This document shows positions 26,547 through 35,452 of a stretch of 43,624 nt of DNA, in pieces. The notes under the pieces were generated by a model. That model ran no database searches, had not been told where the DNA came from, and was given only the letters and a program-made list of their open reading frames with translations. Position numbers and translations under genes: made by a program. Source of the stretch: JABMOW01 sp964409335 (lineage in GTDB: Bacteria; Fidelibacterota; Marinisomatia; SCGC-AAA003-L08; JACNLC01); the NCBI GenBank assembly GCA_964409335.1, contig CAYPCW010000020.1:1-43624 (forward strand). Direction: 5' to 3'. Position 1 is the first letter of the stretch. Each line of letters begins with the position of its first letter.

Positions 26547-28806
26547 CGTTCTTTTCCTTTAAAATATCGAGGATCATTTCCGGGGTAACCGGGAGATGGT
26601 TCACCGGTTTTCCTACAGCGTGGCTGATGGCGTTGGCGATGGCGGCAGCCGTGGGAATAATAGAAGGCTCGCCCACCCCTTTTGCTCCCCAGGGTCCTTC
26701 AGGTTCCGGATTTTCAATTATAATAGTGTCGATCTCCGGCATATCTCCGGCAGTAGGGAGCAGGTATGTGGTCAGACCCGGTGTGGTAACCCACCCTTCC
26801 TTATATCTAAAGTTTTCGGTAAGCGCCCAGCCGACGCCCTGGGCGATACCCCCTTCCACCTGACCCTCGATACCTGCAGGATTGATTGCCCGGCCAATAT
26901 CATGCGCCGCCCAAATTTTATCCACATGAACCAGTCCGGTTACGCGATCGACTCTCACCTTCGCGATATGCGTAGCGTATGAGTATGTGAAATATGCTTC
27001 CCCCTGACCGGTTTTGGGATCAAACTTCAGAGGCGGTATATGCCACCACCCTTCAGATTCAACGACGCTATGGTGTGTATACATGTAATCAATCACCTCG
27101 TCGAGGGATACTGAATTCCCGGATCCTTGATTGAGGATGGTATCATCCTTTAATGTCAGGTCATCCGGTGGGCAATTGATCATTGACGCAGCAGAATTCA
27201 GGATAGCGGGCAGGAGTTTGGACACCGCATCCTGTATCGCCCGACCGGTCATAACGATGTTCCGGCTGGCAACCGACGGCCCGCTGTCAGGGAGTCGGTC
27301 GCTCCGGGTGGGGAGAACCCGGATTCGGGAAACATCCACTCCCAATGCCCCGGCGGTCATTTGTGCAACTGCAGTGAGTGCACCCTGCCCCATTTCAACC
27401 AGTCCGAAGGCTACATCGATCCGTCCATTATCGTGGATATGTAGTTTTGCACCGCTTCCGTCCATATACCAGCCTGCTGCCCCAAGGCAGTTTCCATAGT
27501 GTGTCAGGGCAACCCCTACTCCGGTCAGAAACCGGGTAACCCGGTGATCATTTTTAACACGGATCACGGGCCAATTTGCCGCCTCCCCTGCGCTCAGAAG
27601 TGTTTCCTCTGCACCCACACTTTCGATCAGTGTTTGACCGGTTACCGTTTTATCTCCCGGCCGGACCACATTCTTCAACCTGAATTCCAGCGGGTTCATG
27701 TTCAACTTTTCAGCGATAATATCCATCATTCGTTCATGTCCAAAGGCTGCCTGAGGGGACCCGAATCCCCGGAATGCGCCGTTGGGTGGAAGGTTCGTAT
27801 AATAAGCGGTTGATTTCATGTTGACATGGGGAATCCGATACGGTCCCAGTCCCTGAATGGATGAGCGGTAGGAGACGACGCTGGACAGTGTCGCATAGGC
27901 GCCTGCATTTTGTTCTAACCGGACCTCTGCCGCCTGTATCTTCCCGTCCGTAGTTACCCCCATTTTATAATGCATCTGAAACGGGTGCCGTTTACTGGTG
28001 ATTTGGGTATCATCTTTTCGGCTGTAGATGGTTTTGACCGGTCGATTGATCATCAGTGCAGCAAGGGCGGTTCTTGCACACACTTCAGAAGGGATGTCCT
28101 CCTTTCCGCCAAATGCCCCACCCGTAGGCGCCTGTTCCACAACCACATTTTCAAGAGGAAATCCCGTCATCACCGAGATTGCCCTGCGGATGTAATAGGG
28201 ACACTGGAGAGAGCCGATAATGTTGATCCTATAATTACCGGGGATCGCAATACACCCCTGTGGCTCGAGATAATAATGTTCCTGAACGGGTGTCGAAAAT
28301 GAGGCTTCGAAAATGTGGTCAGAGTGTAAGAATCCCCAGGAGATATCTCCTTTCACTACCTGATGTTCACAGGCAATGTTGGTTTCGTGCAGAAAGAGTG
28401 CTTTTGCGTGTTTACTATCGTCTATGGTAAAAATGGGAGGCAGAGGATCATATTCGATTTGAACTATAGAAGCTACGAGTTTTGCATGTTCCAGAGTGTC
28501 TGCGACGGCAATACCAATGACATCGCCAACAAACCGGACCGTATCTACCACTAAAAGGGGCTGATCTTGTAAAATTACCCCGACCTGGTTTTCACCCGGA
28601 ATATCCCGATATGTGAAGAACCCAAGAAACCCTTCTTCCTTTTTGGCTGCAGAACAGTCAATTTTCCGGATGGTACCAAATGGGATTGTGGAATATGCAG
28701 GATATGCGAATACCATATCCGGAACCGATAAGTCCGTGAGAAATCGTGTTTCACCAGTCACCTTTCCCTGTGCATCAATTCGCCTGATTCGATGACCAAT
28801 GGGCAT
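26539..28806 (-). CDS. Molybdenum hydroxylase, molybdopterin-binding large subunit, copy 2
   Basis: A large subunit of about 755 residues in the xanthine dehydrogenase family, distinct from the copy at 5665-7944. It begins MPIGHRIRRIDAQGKVTG, then shows GGAFGGKEDIPSE (Moco loop), GAFRGFGSPQAAFGHE (substrate-site Arg), the standard GQG in VEMGQGALTAVAQ, and GAKGVGEPSIIP with the catalytic Glu. I chose ATG 28806 because family members start about three residues before the IG motif and an AGG lies just upstream; ATG 28824 is in frame but has no ribosome site. No FAD or [2Fe-2S] gene is adjacent. The set at 13822-15176 lacks a large subunit and is the natural partner. It heads the minus-strand group xdh-ssnA-ygeY. 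Confidence 0.87.
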   Translation of the reverse strand: MPIGHRIRRIDAQGKVTGETRFLTDLSVPDMVFAYPAYSTIPFGTIRKIDCSAAKKEEGFLGFFTYRDIPGENQVGVILQDQPLLVVDTVRFVGDVIGIAVADTLEHAKLVASIVQIEYDPLPPIFTIDDSKHAKALFLHETNIACEHQVVKGDISWGFLHSDHIFEASFSTPVQEHYYLEPQGCIAIPGNYRINIIGSLQCPYYIRRAISVMTGFPLENVVVEQAPTGGAFGGKEDIPSEVCARTALAALMINRPVKTIYSRKDDTQITSKRHPFQMHYKMGVTTDGKIQAAEVRLEQNAGAYATLSSVVSYRSSIQGLGPYRIPHVNMKSTAYYTNLPPNGAFRGFGSPQAAFGHERMMDIIAEKLNMNPLEFRLKNVVRPGDKTVTGQTLIESVGAEETLLSAGEAANWPVIRVKNDHRVTRFLTGVGVALTHYGNCLGAAGWYMDGSGAKLHIHDNGRIDVAFGLVEMGQGALTAVAQMTAGALGVDVSRIRVLPTRSDRLPDSGPSVASRNIVMTGRAIQDAVSKLLPAILNSAASMINCPPDDLTLKDDTILNQGSGNSVSLDEVIDYMYTHHSVVESEGWWHIPPLKFDPKTGQGEAYFTYSYATHIAKVRVDRVTGLVHVDKIWAAHDIGRAINPAGIEGQVEGGIAQGVGWALTENFRYKEGWVTTPGLTTYLLPTAGDMPEIDTIIIENPEPEGPWGAKGVGEPSIIPTAAAIANAISHAVGKPVNHLPVTPEMILDILKEKNGD

Positions 28807-29035
28807 GTTACCTGCAGTTACCATTTGAAAATTGCTGGTGTGTATTTGTTCACGGTAATGATTTAGTGTGAATTATATCGATCAAAATTCTGAAATTGGT
28901 TTTATCAACAAATATATTTAGCTCAAATTTACAGGCAATATTTGGAAAGTTAAATGATGCGTTTTCACTCACATTCATCGGGAACGGATAGGAACTGCTC
29001 CACCCGATTTACATACAACTGGAGACCGGATACCT
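28807..29035. promoter_or_regulatory. Divergent promoter region between the copy-2 hydroxylase and yqeC operons
   Basis: A 229-base region from which both operons leave. On the minus strand a TATAAT is present at 28877-28872 without a good -35 partner. On the plus strand TTTTCACTCACATT at 28962-28975 closely resembles TTTTCACTTACATT at 19478-19491. GGAG at 29021-29024 precedes the GTG of yqeC. No riboswitch fold that I recognise (molybdenum cofactor or purine type) is seen. Confidence 0.35.
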
Positions 29036-29779
29036 GTGGGTTATCGCTTTATTCAGATCCTTGAGGATTACTCTAATCCGTCATCTCATCCCTGTATCGC
29101 CTTTATCGGTGGCGGGGGAAAATCGTCTTTAATCAGTCAGTTGGGGCGTGAACTAAGCCAAATATATTCAAGGGTTGCGCTTACCTCTCTTACGAAATCA
29201 GGGACCCAACACACTGAAGCGGTTTGTTTACCTGATCGGTTCAGAGGACCAGAATTAATCTCCCATTTTGCACTGGCAAATCCTTTGAAGATATTCAGAA
29301 AATCTCCCCTTCCTGAAAAATATGAAGGGATTAGCCGGGAGGAGCTTTTCGACATCAGAAATATAGCAAATATTTGCCTGTTTGAATGTGATGGCGCACG
29401 GAAAAAGCCATTGAAAATCCACACAAAAGATGACCCAAAGGTTCCGGAATTTGCCGATCAGGTCATTGTCGTGGTTGGGGCTGATGTGGTGGGTACCTCT
29501 CCCGAGGGCGGGCTGGTCCACCGCGCAGGTCTATTCTGTGATTTTTGGGACATCGCCTCAACGAAGATATTAGATGTTGATTTTATTTCGATGGTTGTGA
29601 CGTCGAAAAGAGGCTATGGTTCAAAAATCCCGGATCGACTCGGAAGAAGCTACTTTGTCAATAAAGCGGACGATCATGGCGATTCCGCTCAGGCATTGGC
29701 ACAGGCTATTAACGAACGAACCCGCGATGCCGTGTATATGGGGAGTGTTCACCAAGGGATGATCAGGAGAGTCGGATGA
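29036..29779 (+). CDS. yqeC: YqeC, putative selenium-dependent hydroxylase accessory protein
   Basis: A 247-residue P-loop protein of the YqeC family, found only with selenium-dependent molybdenum hydroxylase genes. The nucleotide-binding loop is FIGGGGKSSLISQLGREL near residue 24. FECDGARKKPLKIHTKDDP and VVVGADVVGTSPEGGLVHRA are further family blocks. It is thought to act in inserting or mobilising the labile selenium ligand of the Mo cofactor; the chemistry is unproven. The start is GTG at 29036. It opens a plus-strand maturation operon and overlaps mocA by four bases (ATGA). Confidence 0.9.
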   Translation: MGYRFIQILEDYSNPSSHPCIAFIGGGGKSSLISQLGRELSQIYSRVALTSLTKSGTQHTEAVCLPDRFRGPELISHFALANPLKIFRKSPLPEKYEGISREELFDIRNIANICLFECDGARKKPLKIHTKDDPKVPEFADQVIVVVGADVVGTSPEGGLVHRAGLFCDFWDIASTKILDVDFISMVVTSKRGYGSKIPDRLGRSYFVNKADDHGDSAQALAQAINERTRDAVYMGSVHQGMIRRVG

Positions 29780-30348
29780 AACCGGGAATGGCGATGATCA
29801 TCACCGCAGGCGGGATGTCCAGGCGTCATCCGCCGAATAAATTACTCATGTGTATTGAGGGCAGGACCGTCATTGAAAAAACGATAGGAACTTTTCTATC
29901 TTTTCCAGGGAAGATCGTTTTGGTAACCGGGTTTGAGGAGGAAAAAATCCAACATGTACTACAGAATATTGGTCTGCCGTTTGAGGTTGCCCATAATCCA
30001 GGGTATGAAATCGGATTAAGTTCATCGATCAGGATGGGAATTACAGCCGCGGGTGAATGCGACTATTATGGATTTTGTACCGGGGATAAACCATTTATCC
30101 GACGATCCACAATTCGGCAATTGATCCAGATTATCCAACGCCGTCACCCGGATATTTTAGTACCGAAATTTGAGGATATCCCGGGACATCCGGTGTTTTT
30201 CAATCATCGGTTTAAATCTCAACTCATGGCTCTAAAGGGGGATGAGGGGGGGCGGCAGATTGTCCGTCAATATCATTCAAAAACAGAGTTCGTGTCCGTC
30301 GGTGACAAGGGTGTAATATTAGACATGGACAATTATCTGGATACATAA
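29776..30348 (+). CDS. mocA: Molybdenum cofactor cytidylyltransferase-like protein (MocA/YgfJ)
   Basis: A 190-residue MobA-like nucleotidyltransferase. The NTP-binding signature at the N-terminus is IITAGGMSRRHPPNKLL, an altered form of the usual LAAGxSxRMGxxK, with His-Pro in place of Met-Gly. The metal-binding region FCTGDKPFI and PVFFNHRFKSQLMALKGDEG also follow the family. MocA attaches CMP to molybdopterin to make MCD, the cofactor of xanthine dehydrogenase-type enzymes. It is tightly coupled to yqeC (four-base overlap) and four bases before yqeB. E. coli has the same association. Confidence 0.88.
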   Translation: MKPGMAMIITAGGMSRRHPPNKLLMCIEGRTVIEKTIGTFLSFPGKIVLVTGFEEEKIQHVLQNIGLPFEVAHNPGYEIGLSSSIRMGITAAGECDYYGFCTGDKPFIRRSTIRQLIQIIQRRHPDILVPKFEDIPGHPVFFNHRFKSQLMALKGDEGGRQIVRQYHSKTEFVSVGDKGVILDMDNYLDT

Positions 30349-30352
30349 AACT

Positions 30353-31156
30353 ATGGGTACGCCGTTGGTCATCGTCAGGGGCGCCGGTGAATTGGGCAGT
30401 GCCGTTGCCGTGACCCTTTTTCGAACCGGATATAAAATTATACTGGTTGAGTTGTCTGAACCGCTTGCGATTCGAAGGACAGTTACCTTCAGTGATGCCA
30501 TGTTCTCGGGGAGCGCAATCGTTGAAGGGGTTAGGGCGATAAAAGCGGACCCGGTTGATCAACTCATAGATACCCCGGAAGGGTGCATTCCACTGGTAAA
30601 AGAATCTCAACTGGACATTTTTCAGTTAAACCGGCTTCCGGGGGTCATCATCGATGCGAGAATGCTCAAACAACAGCAAAATCCGGCTGATTCGAGGGTT
30701 ATCCCGACCATTGGATTAGGTCCGGGATTCAGTACGGGTCAAAATTGTCTTGTGGCAATAGAAACGAAGCGCGGTCATCATCTGGGCAGGATCATCTGGA
30801 ATGGGTCCACGTCAGAAAATACAGGAGAACCAGGGTTGCTGGGCGGTGAATCCTCCCGGAGGGTGATCTATTCGCGAATCGCCGGAAACGTTGACTGGAA
30901 GGTGGAAATTGGAGATGTAGCGGATAAAAATCAGACTCTGGGATATACTAAAAACAACCCTGTAATATCCAAAATCCCCGGAAAGATCAGAGGATTAATC
31001 TCCCCCATGGTTGAAATTCCGGTTGGGATAAAAATTGCCGATATTGATCCAAGGGGAAACGAAATTGATCACATGCTAATTTCGGATAAAGCCAATGCTA
31101 TCGCCAGAGCGGTATTAGAAGCCGTAATAATATTGGGCTTGTCTACAGCCACATAG
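30353..31156 (+). CDS. yqeB: YqeB/EF2563-family selenium-dependent molybdenum hydroxylase system protein
   Basis: A 267-residue protein with an N-terminal Rossmann-like GAGELGSAVAVTLFRTGYKI, then FSDAMFSGSAIVEGV, IDARMLKQQQNP, GLGPGFSTGQNCLVAIETKRGHHLG and GLISPMVEIPVGIKIADIDP. This is the EF2563/YqeB module, a marker of selenium-dependent molybdenum hydroxylases. It is believed to help load selenium on the Mo centre; the mechanism is unknown. E. coli YqeB is about twice as long. The other half may correspond to the separate XdhC-like gene downstream, so function may be split here. The start ATG is four bases after mocA. Confidence 0.88.
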   Translation: MGTPLVIVRGAGELGSAVAVTLFRTGYKIILVELSEPLAIRRTVTFSDAMFSGSAIVEGVRAIKADPVDQLIDTPEGCIPLVKESQLDIFQLNRLPGVIIDARMLKQQQNPADSRVIPTIGLGPGFSTGQNCLVAIETKRGHHLGRIIWNGSTSENTGEPGLLGGESSRRVIYSRIAGNVDWKVEIGDVADKNQTLGYTKNNPVISKIPGKIRGLISPMVEIPVGIKIADIDPRGNEIDHMLISDKANAIARAVLEAVIILGLSTAT

Positions 31157-31206
31157 AATAAAAATAGATTAAGTTTATACCGGTATGACACCCACGCGGA
31201 AATGAC

Positions 31207-32256
31207 ATGGAAAAGAAAATTCTCGATTATTTAAGCCAGGTCAAACCAGAAGACAAGGCTGTTTTGTGTTCAATCATATACCAATCCGGCTCCACACCCC
31301 GAAAGGATTTCCCCGTTATGATTGTGACTGCATCCGGAAATGCCATCGGAACTATCGGAGGCGGAAATCTGGAATACAACGTCATCCGTACAGCAGCACA
31401 GGTTAAATCCGAAGGAAAACCTCTTTTACTCCGACATGTGATGAAGGGCAAAGACGTATTGGGAGATTCGGGAATTTGCGGGGGTGAAGTGTCCGTTTTC
31501 ATGGAGCCGTTTAACAATGAGCATCACCGCATATTCTCTGAAGCCAGACAAAGATATCAACAGGAATCGATCTGGATTAACACGATCGTTCGGGATGGAG
31601 AATTTTCACCGCAGTCCAGTTGGAAAATCGTGGACATTGGGATTACAGAAAATCCAAAAGAAAAAGTGAAGGACCCATATAAACTCACTTCGTATTCGGA
31701 ACGACATGCGGGCACGATTGAAATACATCGATTTATACACACAGCGCCCCGACTTCATATTTTCGGTGCGGGTCATGTGGGTTCGGCATTGGCAGAACTT
31801 GCACATTTTTTGGATTATTCTGTTCTTGTTTATGATGACCGGCCGGAATTACTGACCAAAAATCGCTTCCCCCATTCGGATGACTTGCGGCTGGGACAGA
31901 TTGCGGACCTGTTATTGGATATCAAAATTTTACCCATGGATGCGATCATTGTCACTACGCGAAATCATGCTCAGGATCTTGAGATTATGCGACATATGAT
32001 GACTGTGAATGCCGGTTATTTAGGACTGGTCAGCAGCCGTAGAAAATGGGTATTGATCCGGAAAGCGCTGGTGACAGAAGGATATCCTGAGGAACATTTG
32101 AGTTCGGTTTATGCACCTACCGGTCTGGATATTGGGGCAGATACCGTCCCTGAAATTGCGATTAGTATCCTGAGTGAGATCATTAATACAAAAAAACATC
32201 ATTCTCAATCACCCATTTCCCTGAGACATATCCGGCAAAAGGGGGCGGGGAAATGA
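31207..32256 (+). CDS. xdhC: XdhC/CoxI-family molybdenum cofactor sulfuration/insertion protein
   Basis: A 349-residue XdhC-family chaperone that binds the Mo cofactor and promotes its sulfuration (or selenation) and insertion into apo-hydroxylase. The N-terminal domain has IYQSGSTPRKDFPVMIV, GTIGGGNLEYNV and GICGGEVSVFMEPF. The C-terminal Rossmann domain has LHIFGAGHVGSALAELA, VYDDRPELL and IIVTTRNHAQDLEIM. The GICGG cysteine corresponds to a Moco-binding Cys of XdhC relatives. It is 50 bases after yqeB and overlaps hyuA by four bases (ATGA). The name refers to the chaperone, not to E. coli XdhC, which is an iron-sulfur subunit. Confidence 0.9.
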   Translation: MEKKILDYLSQVKPEDKAVLCSIIYQSGSTPRKDFPVMIVTASGNAIGTIGGGNLEYNVIRTAAQVKSEGKPLLLRHVMKGKDVLGDSGICGGEVSVFMEPFNNEHHRIFSEARQRYQQESIWINTIVRDGEFSPQSSWKIVDIGITENPKEKVKDPYKLTSYSERHAGTIEIHRFIHTAPRLHIFGAGHVGSALAELAHFLDYSVLVYDDRPELLTKNRFPHSDDLRLGQIADLLLDIKILPMDAIIVTTRNHAQDLEIMRHMMTVNAGYLGLVSSRRKWVLIRKALVTEGYPEEHLSSVYAPTGLDIGADTVPEIAISILSEIINTKKHHSQSPISLRHIRQKGAGK

Positions 32257-33596
32257 CAAGAACGATACTCCGGGATGGGATCGTTGTGTTTCCAGATGAT
32301 ATTCGGAATACGGACGTTTTGATCTGTGAAGATAAAATAGAATCCGTGTGTCACATAGCAGATATCCCGATAGACTGTAACATCATTGACTGCCGCGGGA
32401 AGTACATTTTTCCGGGTGTAATCGACCCACATACTCACATGGGGATTCCCATCAAAGACCGTTTTTCTGTCGATGATTTCGATACCGGAACCTTATCGGC
32501 GCTCCAGGGCGGAGTCACTACGATCATCGATTTTTCAGTACTCCATTCCAATGAATCACTGAGGCGGAGTATTATTCGCCGAAAAGCGCAAGCCGCTGTA
32601 TCGCATATAGATTATTCCCTTCATTGCAATATCACCCGGTATTCTGAATCAATTCTCAATGAAATCCCTGAACTTATTGAATCGGGTATCATCAGCTTTA
32701 AGGTATTTACAACCTATAAAGAATCAGGTATGATGCTGACTACCCGTCAAATCGAAAATATCGCATATGTGGTCGCAAACCATGGGGGAATACTGATGGC
32801 TCATGCAGAAGATGATGAAGAGATATCCAAAGCAACGCAACTCTTAACCGGGAAAGGATTAACCGAGGCTAAATATCATGGAATTTCAAGACCGGTTTCT
32901 GCAGAGGTAAAGGCCGTCCGAATACTTGGCGAAATTTCAGACAAAACGGGCTGCCGGATTTATATTGTTCATATAACGTCCCGTGAGGGACTGGAAATGG
33001 CAGGAAAATTTTCATCATTGATCGTTGAAACATGCCCTCAATATTTATTATTAGATGATTCGGTATACGAACATGATAACGGCCGGATGTATGTTGCCAG
33101 TCCACCACTGCGGTCAAAGGACGATCTTCAGGCGTTGTGGCATGGGATCACAGAGGGAAAAATTCACACCATCGGGTCTGATCATTGCCCCTTTTGCCAA
33201 CAGGATAAATTGATCGGGCAACCCTTTCAGGATATATTAAACGGAATGGGTGGCGTTGATACGGTTTTCCCGGTACTGGCTGCCCGGTTTTTTCAAAAAA
33301 AATTAAATTTAAACCGTCTGGTTCAAGTGAGTTGCGAAATACCGGCGAAGTTATTCGGTTTGTATCCAAAAAAAGGAGCATTATTACCGGGAAGCGATGC
33401 CGACCTGATCGTGGTTGACCCCTCAAAAATTTCCTTAGATTGGGAGCGGTCCTTAGTTTCCATCACGGATTGGAACGCATATTCCGAATACCCGGCGATT
33501 TTCCCGGAATTTGTGTTTACCCGTGGGATTATGGGCGTTGCAAAATATAGAATAAATCGTGGAACACAAGGGAATTTTTTACCCGGGGAGAAATAA
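32253..33596 (+). CDS. hyuA: Dihydropyrimidinase/D-hydantoinase-family cyclic amidohydrolase (HyuA-type)
   Basis: A 447-residue cyclic amidase opening hydantoin- or dihydropyrimidine-like rings. Binuclear-site residues are in VIDPHTHMGIP (two His), ISFKVFTTYKESG (the Lys expected to be carbamylated), LMAHAEDDEEI, IYIVHITSREGLE and TIGSDHCPF (Asp). HyuA homologues belong to the ygeWXY-ssnA-ygfK-hyuA set connected with anaerobic urate use, where a hydantoin-like or reduced purine ring must be opened. It ends the plus-strand maturation operon, overlapping xdhC, and is followed at once by a hairpin. The substrate here is inferred from context. Confidence 0.9.
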   Translation: MTRTILRDGIVVFPDDIRNTDVLICEDKIESVCHIADIPIDCNIIDCRGKYIFPGVIDPHTHMGIPIKDRFSVDDFDTGTLSALQGGVTTIIDFSVLHSNESLRRSIIRRKAQAAVSHIDYSLHCNITRYSESILNEIPELIESGIISFKVFTTYKESGMMLTTRQIENIAYVVANHGGILMAHAEDDEEISKATQLLTGKGLTEAKYHGISRPVSAEVKAVRILGEISDKTGCRIYIVHITSREGLEMAGKFSSLIVETCPQYLLLDDSVYEHDNGRMYVASPPLRSKDDLQALWHGITEGKIHTIGSDHCPFCQQDKLIGQPFQDILNGMGGVDTVFPVLAARFFQKKLNLNRLVQVSCEIPAKLFGLYPKKGALLPGSDADLIVVDPSKISLDWERSLVSITDWNAYSEYPAIFPEFVFTRGIMGVAKYRINRGTQGNFLPGEK

Positions 33597-33598
33597 AA

Positions 33599-33623
33599 AA
33601 GGGACGATGATTCATCGTCCCTT
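33599..33623. terminator. Intrinsic terminator between convergent hyuA and the PpiD-like gene
   Basis: Stem GGGACGATG (33601-33609) and CATCGTCCC (33613-33621), extended by AA/TT, with a three-base loop. On the minus strand it is followed by a run of T (six A at 33595-33600 on plus), a good terminator for the PpiD-like gene. On the plus strand the T-tract is short. Confidence 0.8.
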
Positions 33624-33643
33624 CATAAAAAGAGTACAGAAAA

Positions 33644-35200
33644 TTAATACAGATGTATCCGGTTGTCTTCTATTTTAGTTTGTTTTTTATATTCAGACAA
33701 CCATGTGCTGAAGATTGAATTACTCTTTTGCTGAATTAATCTTTCACGGATATTATTATATTCCGCATCGAATTTTTCCTGATCAAATTCATCTTTTTCT
33801 AACATTTTAATGATCGCAACCGCACTGAAAGTTGTGATGATGCCCGATATATCACCCGGTTTCATTGCCCGTAGTGTCCCGGATAATTCATTACTTCGCC
33901 CGATCCCTTTAAAAGCGCCACCCAATGATTTCAATGAATCGACGTCAAATTTGACCCATTCATTCGCTTCTGCGATTTGTGAAAAGTCATTAAGATCCCC
34001 CGTGTATACATTCTCAAGGATGGATTTTGCGAAAGTCTTTTTATTTTCCCTGATCAATGTTTTTCTAATGGATTCCTCCTGTTCAGAAAACGGTATGTAG
34101 CCTGCTGGTTTTTCCCCGATGATATGAAACACAGCGATCCCGTTATCTGCATTGAAAGGGTCAGACACTGTGCCAATGGGGTTGTCGAATGCAAATCGTA
34201 CCGCACCTCTCATGACGCCCATGGCATATGGCAGACCGGAATTATTTTTTGTATCTTCAATAATATCCAGTGTATCAACAACCATGGCAAATGTGGCAGC
34301 AGCTTCAGTAAAAGTTGAGAAATCGGCTTCTCCGGCAAATCTTAGAGACGTGCTATTAATGGAATCAAGGTATGTAGTATGTAACGTAGAATCAATTCCG
34401 CTCAGGTCATCCGACCAGTGAACATATCCAACTGTCTTTGAAGGATCTACTTTATAAAGTTTATCTTTATCCTTCTCATACCTGGATCTAATGCTATCGT
34501 CTTCAATGATGATCAGGCTGTCCGGAATATCATTAATCGGAACATAAATAAATAGAATGGAGCAATTAATGTTCTTTTTATAATAATCGGTTAATACCTC
34601 CAGATCAGATACAGAAGCCGTCTGACTAAAAATATTCTGAAGTTTTCGGTTGGGGAGCCAGTCACGCAGATAGTTTTCCCAGATCATCCAGTAATTTTCA
34701 AGTGTGTTTGGATAGGTTCCAGTTCGTAATGCATCCTGGTACTGATCTAATAAAAATGTACCGGTACTATCGGTAAAATAATTTGCTTCTGTCAGTTGTT
34801 GTTGCAATTGAGCCGGTGGGAAATTGAGCAGAAAATGATAGATTTCTTCATTTGATGTAGACAAGTCAAATTCTTTTATTAGCTTATTGCTGAGAATTTT
34901 GTCTACCAGACTGTTCCAGGCTGAATTTCGTGCATTTTGAACGCCGCGACTATCTACAGTCTGATTTTGAGAACGTTGATTTTGTAACTGCGTATTAAAT
35001 TCTTTTTGAAATTCCTGATGTGTAATATTCACGCCTTCAACGGACCCCACGTAGAGATCAGATTGGGTTCTCCCAAAAATCCGGTCGACAATATTTGCCC
35101 CGCCTACCAGACCTCCCACCGTCATACTCGCCAGAAAGAAGGCTAATAGTGTCCATAAAATAATGTGTGATTTCTCACGAATTTTACTCATGTTAAACAT
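33644..35200 (-). CDS. PpiD/SurA-like membrane-anchored periplasmic chaperone
   Basis: A 518-residue protein with one N-terminal membrane anchor (residues ~13-35, SHIILWTLLAFFLASMTVGG), a SurA_N-type helical chaperone region (~45-200, with VEGVNITHQEFQKEFN and NSLVDKILSNKLIKEF), and a C-terminal parvulin-like part (AFDNPIGTVSDPF, GIAVFHIIGEKPAGYIPF, MKPGDISGI). The layout is that of PpiD: periplasmic folding helper for outer-membrane or secreted proteins. The internal parvulin domain is divergent, so isomerase activity is uncertain. ATG at 35191 (MSKIREKSH) is an alternative start. The gene is convergent with hyuA and monocistronic by position. Confidence 0.82.
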   Translation of the reverse strand: MFNMSKIREKSHIILWTLLAFFLASMTVGGLVGGANIVDRIFGRTQSDLYVGSVEGVNITHQEFQKEFNTQLQNQRSQNQTVDSRGVQNARNSAWNSLVDKILSNKLIKEFDLSTSNEEIYHFLLNFPPAQLQQQLTEANYFTDSTGTFLLDQYQDALRTGTYPNTLENYWMIWENYLRDWLPNRKLQNIFSQTASVSDLEVLTDYYKKNINCSILFIYVPINDIPDSLIIIEDDSIRSRYEKDKDKLYKVDPSKTVGYVHWSDDLSGIDSTLHTTYLDSINSTSLRFAGEADFSTFTEAAATFAMVVDTLDIIEDTKNNSGLPYAMGVMRGAVRFAFDNPIGTVSDPFNADNGIAVFHIIGEKPAGYIPFSEQEESIRKTLIRENKKTFAKSILENVYTGDLNDFSQIAEANEWVKFDVDSLKSLGGAFKGIGRSNELSGTLRAMKPGDISGIITTFSAVAIIKMLEKDEFDQEKFDAEYNNIRERLIQQKSNSIFSTWLSEYKKQTKIEDNRIHLY

Positions 35201-35247
35201 GAATTGTACTCCAAATAAATATCAGAAATTAAGTAAAAAGGGTGTTG

Positions 35248-35321
<74 letters not shown>

Positions 35322-35452
35322 TAAAATTGAATAAGAAACAAGATATTAAATTTATCTAAGAATTAAAGGACAGACAAAGTAAAACTATCATAGCGGGGAA
35401 CAATTTTATGTTTAATTTATTTGATGCCCTGTTCGAATCATGATAGATTTTA

